A stretch of 64,000 nucleotides of DNA, taken from contig CAXBOS010000005.1 in NCBI GenBank assembly GCA_963977415.1, positions 186,001 through 250,000 of the forward strand. Reading direction: 5' to 3'. This DNA comes from Croceimicrobium sp963977415 (GTDB lineage: Bacteria; Bacteroidota; Bacteroidia; Flavobacteriales; Schleiferiaceae). The notes beneath the pieces are model-generated. The model was not told the DNA's origin. It saw only the letters and a program-made list of their open reading frames with translations, and ran no database searches. The first letter of the stretch is position 1. Every line of letters begins with the position of its first letter. Shown here in pieces: positions 32,706 through 40,792 of the stretch. The translations under genes were made by a program, and so were the position numbers.

Positions 32706-33587
32706 ATGTCTGACTCCTTTAAAATTTTAGTGCCAATTGGTTTTTCGGAACAATCGCTCAATGCACTAAACCAGGCTTTAATCTTCGCGAAAGCCTCTGA
32801 AAACGCGCAATTCACCATACTTTCGGTTATTGAAGACTCCCGAGCATTTGCAAAATTATTTGACTCTAAAAATTCAGATGACCTACGTCAAAAAGTAACT
32901 GAAGAAGTAAAAAAGATTGCAGAAGAGTTCTCAAAAAAATCTGGTTTCACTGTAAATACGATGATTGCCGAAGGAGTTGTGTATGAAGAAATTGCTCGTG
33001 TAAGTACTTTAATAGATGCTGACTTAGTAATAATGGGAACGAATGGCAAGCCTCAAAACTTGCGAAAACGTTTTATTGGCAGTAATGCTTACCGCACCGC
33101 GACCTTGGTTAAACCTCCTGTAGTTACCATTAAAGGGGTACGTAATATTGAGAAAATTGAAACTATTATTTTCCCTCTACTTATGGATCGCCATAGTAAA
33201 GAGAAAGTAGGGCCAGCTTTGAAGTACGCCCGTATTTTTGGATCTAAAATTTTAGTGGTAGGTGTTAAAGAAGATGAGTCGAAGCTCAATATTCTACGCG
33301 GTCACATGCACCAAGTAGAGAAATTTATTACCGATCATGGCGTAGTTTGCGAAACAACCTTAATTGAAAATCCTAAGCGTAAAAGTGTGGTTCGTAATAT
33401 TCTTAACCATGCCTACGAGGCGAAAGGTGATTTAGTAATAATTACCGAGGAAGACGGCCCTGGTAGTGACCTCAGCGATTACCTTTTAGGAAATGAACTT
33501 CAAGAAGTTATCTACCATAGTGAAATTCCGGTAATGTCTATTACCCCACGTGCCGTTAAGTACGATAGTATGTGGGATTCTTTTTAA
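32706..33587 (+). CDS. Tandem-domain universal stress protein
   Basis: 293 residues with two UspA domains (about 1-145 and 150-285). The first starts FKILVPIGFSEQSLNALNQA and contains VIMGTNG. The second starts IETIIFPLLMDRHSKEKVGPALKYA. The full ATP-binding pattern GxxGxx(9)G(S/T) is only partly kept (MGTNGKPQNLRKRFIGSNA in domain 1, absent in domain 2), so ATP binding is likely only in the first domain. Such proteins help cells survive stasis or oxygen stress. It has its own promoter and terminator. Confidence 0.92.
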   Translation: MSDSFKILVPIGFSEQSLNALNQALIFAKASENAQFTILSVIEDSRAFAKLFDSKNSDDLRQKVTEEVKKIAEEFSKKSGFTVNTMIAEGVVYEEIARVSTLIDADLVIMGTNGKPQNLRKRFIGSNAYRTATLVKPPVVTIKGVRNIEKIETIIFPLLMDRHSKEKVGPALKYARIFGSKILVVGVKEDESKLNILRGHMHQVEKFITDHGVVCETTLIENPKRKSVVRNILNHAYEAKGDLVIITEEDGPGSDLSDYLLGNELQEVIYHSEIPVMSITPRAVKYDSMWDSF

Positions 33588-33610
33588 AGAAAACCTTCTT
33601 TTCAAATATA

Positions 33611-33639
33611 AAGCTCCGCAAATGCGGGGCTTTTTTTTT
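33611..33639 (+). terminator. Terminator after universal stress protein gene
   Basis: AAGCTCCGC and GCGGGGCTT pair (one G-U) over AAAT, followed by eight or more T. Confidence 0.92.
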
Positions 33640-33697
33640 AGCTCCCTCATTTGAACCTATTACCTAGAGTGGTGTTCTATTGGGGAATCAGATTTAC

Positions 33698-34156
33698 ATG
33701 TATACCATAAAAGCTAAACAGTTTGTTGCCTTAAGTAAGCAAGAAGCTTGGGATTTTTTTTCTCAACCAATCAACCTCAAGCAACTTACGCCTCCCGAAA
33801 TGAATATGCGTATGATTGATGAGCAGCAACAAGAAATGTATGCTGGTATGGTTATTTCCTATAAAGTTGCACCCTTATTGGGCATAGCCTTACCCTGGAG
33901 TTCGGAAATTACCCAAGTGAAAAAAGGAGAGTACTTTATCGATAGCATGATAGAAGGGCCTTTTAAAATTTGGCACCATCAGCACTTCTTTAAAGAGGTG
34001 GAGGGTGGCACCGAAATTATTGATATTGTAAACTATCAAGTGCCTTTTAGCCTTTTAGGTAAACTATTTCATCCCATAATTGTAAAAAGTAGAGTGGCGG
34101 GAATATTTACATACCGCAATCAACGAATCAAGGAAATTTTTAGTAGCAACAATTAA
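33698..34156 (+). CDS. SRPBCC (START-like) ligand-binding protein
   Basis: 152 residues from the ATG at 33698; a TTG 18 bp upstream would only add a short leader. The helix-grip layout of the SRPBCC fold is clear: ALSKQEAWDFFSQPINLKQLTPPEM at the start, a central hydrophobic strand set, and VEGGTEIIDIVNYQVP followed by a long C-terminal helix. Close relatives are often encoded beside photolyase or cryptochrome genes. Here it heads a four-gene cluster with gaps of one base each (DUF429-like, photolyase, DUF2452), so it is probably co-expressed with them. The ligand is unknown. Confidence 0.88.
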   Translation: MYTIKAKQFVALSKQEAWDFFSQPINLKQLTPPEMNMRMIDEQQQEMYAGMVISYKVAPLLGIALPWSSEITQVKKGEYFIDSMIEGPFKIWHHQHFFKEVEGGTEIIDIVNYQVPFSLLGKLFHPIIVKSRVAGIFTYRNQRIKEIFSSNN

Positions 34157-34157
34157 T

Positions 34158-34751
34158 ATGTCTGTAATTTTTGGCATAGACTACGGCAGTAAACTGTCAG
34201 GTAATACCGTTATCGCAATCTTTCAAGATAATCAGATCTTGTTTTTAGAAGCGGAAGCAAAGGTTGATGCCGATCAGTTTATTAAAAACGCGGTAGCTCA
34301 TTTCAAGCCTAAGCGTATTTTTTTAGATGCCCCACTTTCTCTACCTGGAGTATATAAAGGGCTAGAGGGTTTTTCTAATTATCATTTTCGCAAAGCCGAT
34401 ATAGAAACCAAAGCCATGTCGCCCATGTTTTTAGGTGGATTAGCCGCACGCGCAATGGATTTAAGTGCTCATTGCCAAGAAGCGGGAAGCGCTGTTTTTG
34501 AAACCTACCCCAAAATGATGGCGCAGCGATTCAATTTGGCCGACTTTGGTTATAAATCCAGTAAAAGTGCCATTCGTGAATGTGCCTTACGGCTAAAGTC
34601 TTGTATTAAAGATCCCATTCGTTTTAATATATCCGATATTAAAACTTGGCATCACCTCGACGCTTTATTGGCCCTCATGAGTGCCATGTCCTATACTTGC
34701 GGCGACTTTACTACTTATGGCGATTCTAATGAAGGGCTAATTTACGTTTAG
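34158..34751 (+). CDS. DUF429-like predicted RNase H-fold protein
   Basis: 197 residues. FGIDYGSKLSGNTVIAIF at the start, IFLDAPLSLPG, the FETYPKMMAQRF segment and the C-terminal WHHLDALLALMSA match the motif order of DUF429, a family predicted to be RNase H-fold nucleases. The acidic positions Asp8, Asp58-like in LDAP, Glu in FETYP and Asp in HHLDA could form a metal site. No member is well characterised to my knowledge. It lies one base after the SRPBCC gene and one base before the photolyase gene, an operon linking it to light-dependent repair or sensing. Confidence 0.8.
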   Translation: MSVIFGIDYGSKLSGNTVIAIFQDNQILFLEAEAKVDADQFIKNAVAHFKPKRIFLDAPLSLPGVYKGLEGFSNYHFRKADIETKAMSPMFLGGLAARAMDLSAHCQEAGSAVFETYPKMMAQRFNLADFGYKSSKSAIRECALRLKSCIKDPIRFNISDIKTWHHLDALLALMSAMSYTCGDFTTYGDSNEGLIYV

Positions 34752-34752
34752 C

Positions 34753-36267
34753 TTGAAAGAAGCCCTAAATCTAATCTGGTTTAAGCGTGACTTGCGCTGG
34801 CAAGATCATGCCCCTTTAAAACTCGCTATTGCAGATGGGCTTCCACTTTTAGGGCTATTTATTTTTGAAGATTTCTATTTAAAAGACCCCTCTTGGTCAT
34901 TACGCCATTGGCAAGCACAGTATCACTCCTTGGTAGATATGCAGGCGACTAACAAAGAGGCCTTTAACGGAATATTGGTCTTAGAAGGAGATGGCCATGA
35001 AATATTCTCAGAAATAGCCAACCACTACTCAATAAAAAGAGTTTACTCTTACCAAGAAACTGGCGAGGGCCTCAGTTATAAGCGCGATAAGAAATTAGCA
35101 AAACTCTTCACTGAAAAGGGCATTTTGTGGAAGGAATTAGAACAAAATGCCGTGCAAAGAGGACGTCGAAATCGGGTCGACTGGGATGAAAACTGGCGGA
35201 ATTTCATGAGCCAAGATTTAGATCAGCCCAATTTACCCGCTTGGCAGTCTTGCTGTCCTTCCTTAAAATCACATTTAAAAAGCAAATTTGGCATTAGTCC
35301 GCTTCTGCAGAAGCGCCTAAAAAATTGGCCTACAAGTTTTCAAAAAATAGGCGAAAGTGCCGCACAGTTTAGGTTAGAAGATTACTTAACGCAGAAGATT
35401 TATCGAAATTACGGAGCGCACATCGGCATGCCCTACGAAAGTCGCTGGAATTGTAGCCGACTGTCGCCTTTCTTCGCCTGGGGTAATTTAAGTATCCGTC
35501 AGGTTTACCAAAGATCCATGAGGGAATTAGAGAATTCGCCTTTTCCCCGCGACCTGCGGGCTTTTATTTCACGCTTACACTGGCACTCTCATTTTGTCCA
35601 GAAATTTGAAATGGAGGAAAGCATGGAATTTAAAAATCTCAATCCCGCTTTTGACAGTCTAAAAAAAGAATCACAGCCCACCTTGGTGGAGGCTTGGAAA
35701 AGTGGCCAAACAGGCTACCCCTTAGTTGATGCTTGTATGCGTGCAGTGATAGAAACCGGTTACTTAAACTTCCGGATGCGCGCGGTTTTGGTGAGTTTCC
35801 TCTGTCATCAACTTTGGCAAAACTGGCAAGAAGGCGCCTCCTTTTTGGCCCAGCAATTCCTCGATTATATTCCCGGAATACACTATCCACAATTTCAAAT
35901 GCAAAGTGGCTGTACGGGTATCAATACAATACGCATCTATAATCCAGTAAAGCAATCGCTAGAAAAGGACCCTGAGGCCAAATTCATAAGCGAATGGCTT
36001 CCAGAATTAAAAGAGCTTCCGCTAGCTTTTAAGCATCAACCTTGGATGATGACATCGATGGAGCAGTCTTTTTATAATTTCGAATTAGGAATAGATTACC
36101 CTCAACGTATCGTAGATATCAATGAGAGTGGAGCCTATGCCCGTGATATATTATGGGCTTTTCGGAAAAGCGCTTGGGTACGAAATGAGAATCAGAAAAT
36201 TTTAATAAAACATACTACCGCTATCAGAGATCCGCAGCAGCGTAGTAAAAAAATCATGCAGCCTTAA
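34753..36267 (+). CDS. Photolyase/cryptochrome-family flavoprotein
   Basis: 504 residues from a TTG start, forced because NLIWFKRDLRWQDHAPL must be at the N-terminus. Photolyases use blue light and FAD to repair UV dimers; cryptochromes are light sensors. The N-terminal alpha/beta antenna domain (about 1-130) is followed by the helical FAD domain with LHWHSHFVQKFE, TGYPLVDACMRAV and NFRMRAVLVSFL. The segment FQMQSGCTGINTIRIYNPVKQ replaces the usual WQW...DAQPYFRIFNP pattern, which marks a less-studied subgroup. Repair or signalling function cannot be decided from sequence alone. Confidence 0.9.
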   Translation: MKEALNLIWFKRDLRWQDHAPLKLAIADGLPLLGLFIFEDFYLKDPSWSLRHWQAQYHSLVDMQATNKEAFNGILVLEGDGHEIFSEIANHYSIKRVYSYQETGEGLSYKRDKKLAKLFTEKGILWKELEQNAVQRGRRNRVDWDENWRNFMSQDLDQPNLPAWQSCCPSLKSHLKSKFGISPLLQKRLKNWPTSFQKIGESAAQFRLEDYLTQKIYRNYGAHIGMPYESRWNCSRLSPFFAWGNLSIRQVYQRSMRELENSPFPRDLRAFISRLHWHSHFVQKFEMEESMEFKNLNPAFDSLKKESQPTLVEAWKSGQTGYPLVDACMRAVIETGYLNFRMRAVLVSFLCHQLWQNWQEGASFLAQQFLDYIPGIHYPQFQMQSGCTGINTIRIYNPVKQSLEKDPEAKFISEWLPELKELPLAFKHQPWMMTSMEQSFYNFELGIDYPQRIVDINESGAYARDILWAFRKSAWVRNENQKILIKHTTAIRDPQQRSKKIMQP

Positions 36268-36268
36268 A

Positions 36269-36709
36269 ATGGAAAAAGACAAATTTAAAGACTTTGTTAA
36301 CCCAATAGATAAAGACAAGATTACCGAGAATCCCTCTACTTTACCTTATGCCCATACCGTTGGTGGTGCAGTAATTCGGCCCACAAAAGCAGGGGTAATT
36401 CGCAGTAGAGCGCTCTCAGCAATGGAAGAGCAAACTGATATGCAGCTCTCACAAATTAAAGAGCAAATAGACCTTTTGGCTCGTCAGGCCAAGGAAATTC
36501 AGGACCGTAAAGAGTTAGCCGCCCAAATTTACAGTGCCAAAATGGGATTCAAGCCAGAGATAAATCACGTATATCATCTTTACCTAAATAAAGATGATGA
36601 TTACGTTTTATCGATGATTGGCCCAAAGGAATGGCAAAAGCCAAAGTTTAAAGAATTTATTAATAGCGTAAAATTACTCGCCGATCATACTTGGCAGATT
36701 ATAAAGTAA
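36269..36709 (+). CDS. DUF2452 protein
   Basis: 146 residues, matching the DUF2452 family: FVNPIDKDKITENPSTLPYAHTVG at the start, a central helix with QLSQIKEQIDLLARQA, and the C-terminal YHLYLNKDDDYVLSMIGPKEW. No signal or membrane segment, so cytoplasmic. Family function is unknown. It begins one base after the photolyase gene and is last gene of the SRPBCC / DUF429 / photolyase cluster. Confidence 0.88.
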   Translation: MEKDKFKDFVNPIDKDKITENPSTLPYAHTVGGAVIRPTKAGVIRSRALSAMEEQTDMQLSQIKEQIDLLARQAKEIQDRKELAAQIYSAKMGFKPEINHVYHLYLNKDDDYVLSMIGPKEWQKPKFKEFINSVKLLADHTWQIIK

Positions 36710-36732
36710 GGTACATAATCATATGTGTTTCA

Positions 36733-37425
36733 CTAGGTTTCATCAACCAAGCGGAAACCTTCGCTATGTACATTAATGATTGAAACCTTAGGATCGTCGC
36801 CTAAATACTTACGCACCTTAGCCAGGTAAACATCCATACTTCTGCCTGTGAAGTAATTATCGTCTTTCCAAATTTTGTTTAACGCATCACTGCGTTTTAA
36901 CAAACTGTTTTTATTGGTAGCCAATAGTTTCAGTAATGCCCCTTCTTTAGGGCTTAAAGTTCTTTCGTTAGAACCTAATTTAAGAATTCTCATTTCAGAG
37001 TCGTACTCGTAACGTCCAATCTTAAAGTGAATTTGTTCTTCTTCCCTATCGCCTTGCTTACGGTTTAAGAGGGCGCGAATTTTATAGAGTAATACTTCAC
37101 TATCGAAAGGCTTGGTTAGATAATCGTCGGCGCCAATTTGAAAGCCCTTTACCATATCCTCTTTCATGGATTTGGCCGTTAAAAAGATTAAGGGTACTTC
37201 CTTGTCAATTTTCCGAATATCTGCCGCAAGGGTAAAACCGTCTTTATTTGGCATCATAACATCCAAGATACAAAGGTCGAAAGACTCTTGCGATTTAAAG
37301 ATGCGAAGAGCTTCGAGGCCATCGGTAGCTAGCACGACATCAAAATCGTTAAGTTCTAGATAATCTCTTAAAACCGATCCAAAATTTGGATCGTCTTCCG
37401 CCAGTAATACAGAGTTGTTTTTCAT
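36733..37425 (-). CDS. OmpR-family response regulator (RprY-like)
   Basis: 230 residues. The receiver domain (about 1-120) has the acidic pair in LLAEDDPNF, phospho-acceptor Asp55 in CILDVMMPNKDG, and the switch residues in LTAKS and YLTKPFD. The C-terminal winged-helix DNA-binding domain (about 130-228) includes ERTLSPKEGALLKLL and GRSMDVYLAKVRKYL. The closest remembered relative is RprY of Bacteroides, and the adjacent kinase fits RprX. It starts one base after the kinase stop, so the pair is one transcript. Its target genes are not visible here. Confidence 0.94.
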   Translation of the reverse strand: MKNNSVLLAEDDPNFGSVLRDYLELNDFDVVLATDGLEALRIFKSQESFDLCILDVMMPNKDGFTLAADIRKIDKEVPLIFLTAKSMKEDMVKGFQIGADDYLTKPFDSEVLLYKIRALLNRKQGDREEEQIHFKIGRYEYDSEMRILKLGSNERTLSPKEGALLKLLATNKNSLLKRSDALNKIWKDDNYFTGRSMDVYLAKVRKYLGDDPKVSIINVHSEGFRLVDET

Positions 37426-37426
37426 A

Positions 37427-38968
37427 TTAGTTGTTTAATGGTAAATAGATGTAAAACTTGCTCCCTTTACCCTTTTCACTTTCTACTTTTATTGTGCCCA
37501 TATGCGATTCTATAATCCCTTTCGCATAACTCAAGCCTAGTCCATGTCCTTTTATATTATGCAGGTCGCCTGCGCTTACCCGATAGAACCTATCGAAGAT
37601 ATGTTTTTGCTCCTCTTTTGTCATTCCCATGCCTTGATCACTGATAATCAATATAAAGTGATTTTGTGTTAGCTCGGTTACCACTTTAATTTGGGGTGGG
37701 CCAATTGAGTATTTCATGGCATTATCGAGAATATTAATAATAGAATTGGAAAGGTGATTGGCATCAATATTTAGCTCTAATGTCTCATCGACGTTTAAGA
37801 AGCGTTTGAGTTGCCCACTTTTACTTTCTAGTTGCAAAGAGATATGACTGAGACAATCCACTATCACGGCATGAATACTAGCTTTACTAAAATCTAAATT
37901 CAATTCTTGCTTATCCAGCAAAGCCATTCTTAAAACACTTTCTACTTGCAAGTTCATCCTTTGATTCTCCTGCTTAATCATGGCAAAATACTTTTCAATT
38001 TTAGAGTTATCCTGCCGAACCTTGGGGTTTCTTAAAGCATCAATAGCCAGGTTAATGGTCGCAATGGGTGTTTTAAACTCATGCGTCATATTATTAATGA
38101 AATCCGTTTTGATATCGCTAATACGCTTCTGCTTAAGCGAGAAATTTAAGGTGCGATAAAACGTATACACGATAGCTACCGTAAACATTAAACTTATTAA
38201 GAGCATGCCCCAAAGTGATCCAAAAAGGTATTTTGCCTTGGTTGGAAAACCAATGGATAAAATTTCATTGGTTAATATATCGTTGGGAAATAATGAGGTG
38301 GTATGTTGGTGAATTTGCGGGTTCCAGCTTTTAGAACTTATAATTACCTCTCTTTCGTTTGCTACTGAAAACTCGTAGGGAAGATCAATGCCATGCGACT
38401 TTAGCTCAAAGGCAATTAACGAATCGAGCATATTATGATTCATCCAAGTCGTATCCTGTTTTCTGCGGTTTATTTCGTGTTTCACCATTTTCCGCAGTAG
38501 CATATCTAATTGAGCGCCTTTGCGTAACATTTCATCGGGGCGAGTACGTAAAATAGTATTTCGAGATAAGCTATCTGACTCGATAAAAGTGAGGGAGTCG
38601 TTGGGGTCGCTATTGTATATCAAAACCGTATCGCTGCCTAAACGCATCGTTAACTTCAGTTCGCCGGCCTTCATTCTTTGGGTACTATCTGACGCAAAGG
38701 GCAAGCCTAATTTGGGATTTAATTTCTCGGAAAAGAAAGGCTGAATGTTAAAGCTATTGAACATAAAGCGCAATGACTCAAGATTATCAAGTCTAGCGGA
38801 AATTCCTGCTAAAGCTAAACCTACCTCGCGTTCAAATTTTTCTTCTCTTAAATCGTAAGCGTTTTTTAACCAATAGGCCTGAATTCCTGTAATCCCTAGT
38901 AAGGATAAGGTCATTAAGGATATTAACCAATTTAAACGCTTTGCGCTTCGCTCTTTATAAGTAGACAT
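37427..38968 (-). CDS. Sensor histidine kinase (RprX-like)
   Basis: 513 residues, inner-membrane. TM1 lies at about 13-34 and TM2 at about 249-271, flanking a periplasmic sensor region of about 210 residues with no recognised fold. The HisKA motif NNMTHEFKTPIATI places the phospho-His at 296. The catalytic domain has an N box (INILDNAMKYS), G1 (DQGMGM) and G2 (GHGLGLSYAK). It is first gene of the kinase-regulator operon. A -7 box TATTTTTG on the minus strand (38974-38981) is only 5 bp from the ATG, so the mRNA may lack a leader. Confidence 0.94.
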   Translation of the reverse strand: MSTYKERSAKRLNWLISLMTLSLLGITGIQAYWLKNAYDLREEKFEREVGLALAGISARLDNLESLRFMFNSFNIQPFFSEKLNPKLGLPFASDSTQRMKAGELKLTMRLGSDTVLIYNSDPNDSLTFIESDSLSRNTILRTRPDEMLRKGAQLDMLLRKMVKHEINRRKQDTTWMNHNMLDSLIAFELKSHGIDLPYEFSVANEREVIISSKSWNPQIHQHTTSLFPNDILTNEILSIGFPTKAKYLFGSLWGMLLISLMFTVAIVYTFYRTLNFSLKQKRISDIKTDFINNMTHEFKTPIATINLAIDALRNPKVRQDNSKIEKYFAMIKQENQRMNLQVESVLRMALLDKQELNLDFSKASIHAVIVDCLSHISLQLESKSGQLKRFLNVDETLELNIDANHLSNSIINILDNAMKYSIGPPQIKVVTELTQNHFILIISDQGMGMTKEEQKHIFDRFYRVSAGDLHNIKGHGLGLSYAKGIIESHMGTIKVESEKGKGSKFYIYLPLNN

Positions 38969-39106
38969 GGCTTCAAAAATACTTTGCTTAATGCTTGAAA
39001 ATTAGTCTTTAACTACACTTTAACAAAAGAAGGGCAACTCTTTGCATTAGCGATGTTGTCAATCTAATAAATGTTAAAACGAAAACAAAAACTAAAACTC
39101 AAGGAA

Positions 39107-39526
39107 ATGAAAAAGTTTAAAACTCTATTTGTCTTAATGGCAATTCTTGCTGCAAGCGGCGCAAACCAAGTTCTAGCGCAAAGTAGCGCAATTATTAACG
39201 CTAATGAAACGCAAATACTATCCGCTCCAATAGAAGGTGAAGACGAGCATATTAACCCACCGCCCCGCAGCTTAGTTTCTTTAAAGGAAAATGTTAAAAC
39301 AACCTTGAAACTTTTCCCCAATCCCAGCGCTGGTAACTTTAACTTAGAAACCAAATTAAGAGGTAAGCAGAAACTAACTATAATTGACCTAGCAGGAAAT
39401 GTGCACTTACAAAAAGATATTATTATCGATGAAACTGGTCTTATAAAAGTAGATCTCAGTGCGGCCGCTAGAGGTTTGTACTTGGTGAATTTAGGACAGA
39501 CCACACTTAAATTTCAAAAGATTTAA
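39107..39526 (+). CDS. Small secreted protein with T9SS sorting domain
   Basis: 139 residues from the ATG at 39107; an upstream ATG would add a lysine-rich 12-residue leader before a normal signal peptide (MKKFKTLFVLMAILAASG... ending VLAQ). After only about 40 residues of linker with a PPPR stretch, the rest is a type A T9SS C-terminal domain: LKLFPNPSAGNFNLET, the DLAGNVHL turn and the final RGLYLVNLGQTTLKFQKI. The protein is therefore almost only a sorting domain, with little room for cargo. It may be a surface-attached peptide or a decayed larger protein. Confidence 0.87.
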   Translation: MKKFKTLFVLMAILAASGANQVLAQSSAIINANETQILSAPIEGEDEHINPPPRSLVSLKENVKTTLKLFPNPSAGNFNLETKLRGKQKLTIIDLAGNVHLQKDIIIDETGLIKVDLSAAARGLYLVNLGQTTLKFQKI

Positions 39527-39572
39527 GCCCCCTTGCTTATCTACAACGATTTAGAGTTGTAGAATATAAACC

Positions 39573-39608
39573 AAAACCGATGATTAAGACTAAGCATCGG
39601 TTTTTTTT
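39573..39608 (+). terminator. Terminator after small T9SS gene
   Basis: AAAACCGATG and CATCGGTTTT pair around a 12-base loop, followed by a T run. A second hairpin without a T run lies just upstream (CTACAAC 39541-39547 with GTTGTAG 39556-39562). Confidence 0.9.
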
Positions 39609-39644
39609 ATTGCTATTTTAGCCGACTAGCCAAATGTTTAGTAC

Positions 39645-40352
39645 ATGCCCAAATTAAGTATCATTGTTCCTGCTTTTAATGAAGAAGCCACAATCTCTAG
39701 CATCCTCGATCGCTTGAAGGAAGTTGAACTTATTGGAAATCTTGCAAAAGAAATTATCGTTGTAAATGACTATTCACTCGATAAGACAGAAGAAAAGGTA
39801 TTTTTGTATCGAGACGCTAATCCCGATTTAGAGCTTAAATACTTTAAGCACAGCGTTAATATGGGAAAAGGGGCTGCTTTGCATACGGGCATTAAAGAAG
39901 CAACAGGCGACTATGTTATCATTCAGGATGCCGATTTGGAATATGACCCCAATGAATTTAACATTCTCCTTAAGCCCATGTTACGCGGCATAGCAGATGT
40001 AGTTTATGGCTCGCGTTTTATGGGAGGAAATGCACACCGTATTCTTTTCTTTTGGCATAGTATCGGAAATAAATTTCTCACCTTCTTATCGAATATGTTC
40101 ACCAACTTGAACTTAACGGATATGGAAACTTGCTACAAGCTTTTCCGTCGAGAAATTATTCAATCTCTCAGTCTTAAAGAAAAACGCTTCGGCTTTGAGC
40201 CAGAAGTTACCGCAAAAGTTGCCCGTGTACCGAGAATTCGTATTTACGAAGTGGGCATTAGTTATTATGGACGAACCTTTGAAGAAGGCAAAAAAATCAA
40301 CTGGAAAGATGGCTTTCGCGCGATTTACTGTGTGATTAAGTATAACTTATAA
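39645..40352 (+). CDS. Glycosyltransferase family 2 (DPM1-like)
   Basis: 235 residues. The GT-A fold is shown by LSIIVPAFNEEATISSIL at the start, VVNDYSLDKTEE, GKGAALHTGIKEATGDYVII and the metal-binding QDADLEYDP (DxD). It resembles dolichol-phosphate mannose synthase-type enzymes that load a sugar on polyprenyl phosphate at the inner membrane. No C-terminal membrane helices are present, so it is a soluble or peripheral form. It is monocistronic, with a strong terminator downstream. Substrate not determined. Confidence 0.93.
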   Translation: MPKLSIIVPAFNEEATISSILDRLKEVELIGNLAKEIIVVNDYSLDKTEEKVFLYRDANPDLELKYFKHSVNMGKGAALHTGIKEATGDYVIIQDADLEYDPNEFNILLKPMLRGIADVVYGSRFMGGNAHRILFFWHSIGNKFLTFLSNMFTNLNLTDMETCYKLFRREIIQSLSLKEKRFGFEPEVTAKVARVPRIRIYEVGISYYGRTFEEGKKINWKDGFRAIYCVIKYNL

Positions 40353-40445
40353 TCTCCCAGCCAAGTTCAATTAGCGCCACACTCACCGGGGCAATTGAGC
40401 ATGAACAGTCTTTGTTCTAGCGACTAGTTATTTAAAGTCATACAA

Positions 40446-40480
40446 ACAAGAAAGCCTCTGCTTGGCAGAGGCTTTCTTGT
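40446..40480 (+). terminator. Strong hairpin after GT2 gene
   Basis: ACAAGAAAGCCTCTG (40446-40460) and CAGAGGCTTTCTTGT (40466-40480) form a perfect 15-bp stem with a CTTGG loop. The T run is inside the stem, so it can act on either strand. Confidence 0.82.
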
Positions 40481-40517
40481 AAAATAAATTAAGACTATCC
40501 TTTAGCCTATGATATTA

Positions 40518-40780
40518 AACGTGAGTTCGACCTGAAATTAGGCCTCAGACCTCTTGTAAATAGTGGGTTTCAAGCAGAAGCAGTGAAGCAATAGCGGGCT
40601 ATTGTGAGCTGCTGAGGCGTGGAAAACCGCTTTTTAGAAGGGGCCTAAACAGATTTTCCAATAAAAATGAAAATCCTGCATCTAGCTCATTTGCTGTAGC
40701 CCGCTACAGCTGCACGATCCAAACTAGTCTTTTCCTTCTATTAAAAATCTGAGGCTCTAATTTATTGTCGAATTCACGTT
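40518..40780 (+). repeat. Dispersed palindromic element, copy D (best preserved)
   Basis: 263 bp. The terminal inverted repeats are AACGTGAGTTCGAC at the left and GTCGAATTCACGTT at the right, extended inward by AAATTAG / CTAATTT and CCTCAGA / TCTGAGG. ATTA stands just outside both ends (40514-40517 and 40781-40784) and may be a target duplication. Inside are two hairpins: CAATAG / CGGG loop / CTATTG (near 40589) and GCTGTAG / CCCG loop / CTACAGC (near 40693). The loops are complementary to each other. The right end is 12 bp from the stop of the convergent-facing TonB receptor gene. Confidence 0.87.
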
Positions 40781-40792
40781 ATTAAGCAGAAT

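Noticed and set aside
39064..39504. Long open frame on the minus strand opposite the small T9SS gene
   Set aside because: The plus-strand gene has a signal peptide and a recognisable T9SS domain; the opposite frame has cysteine- and leucine-rich sequence with no family features.
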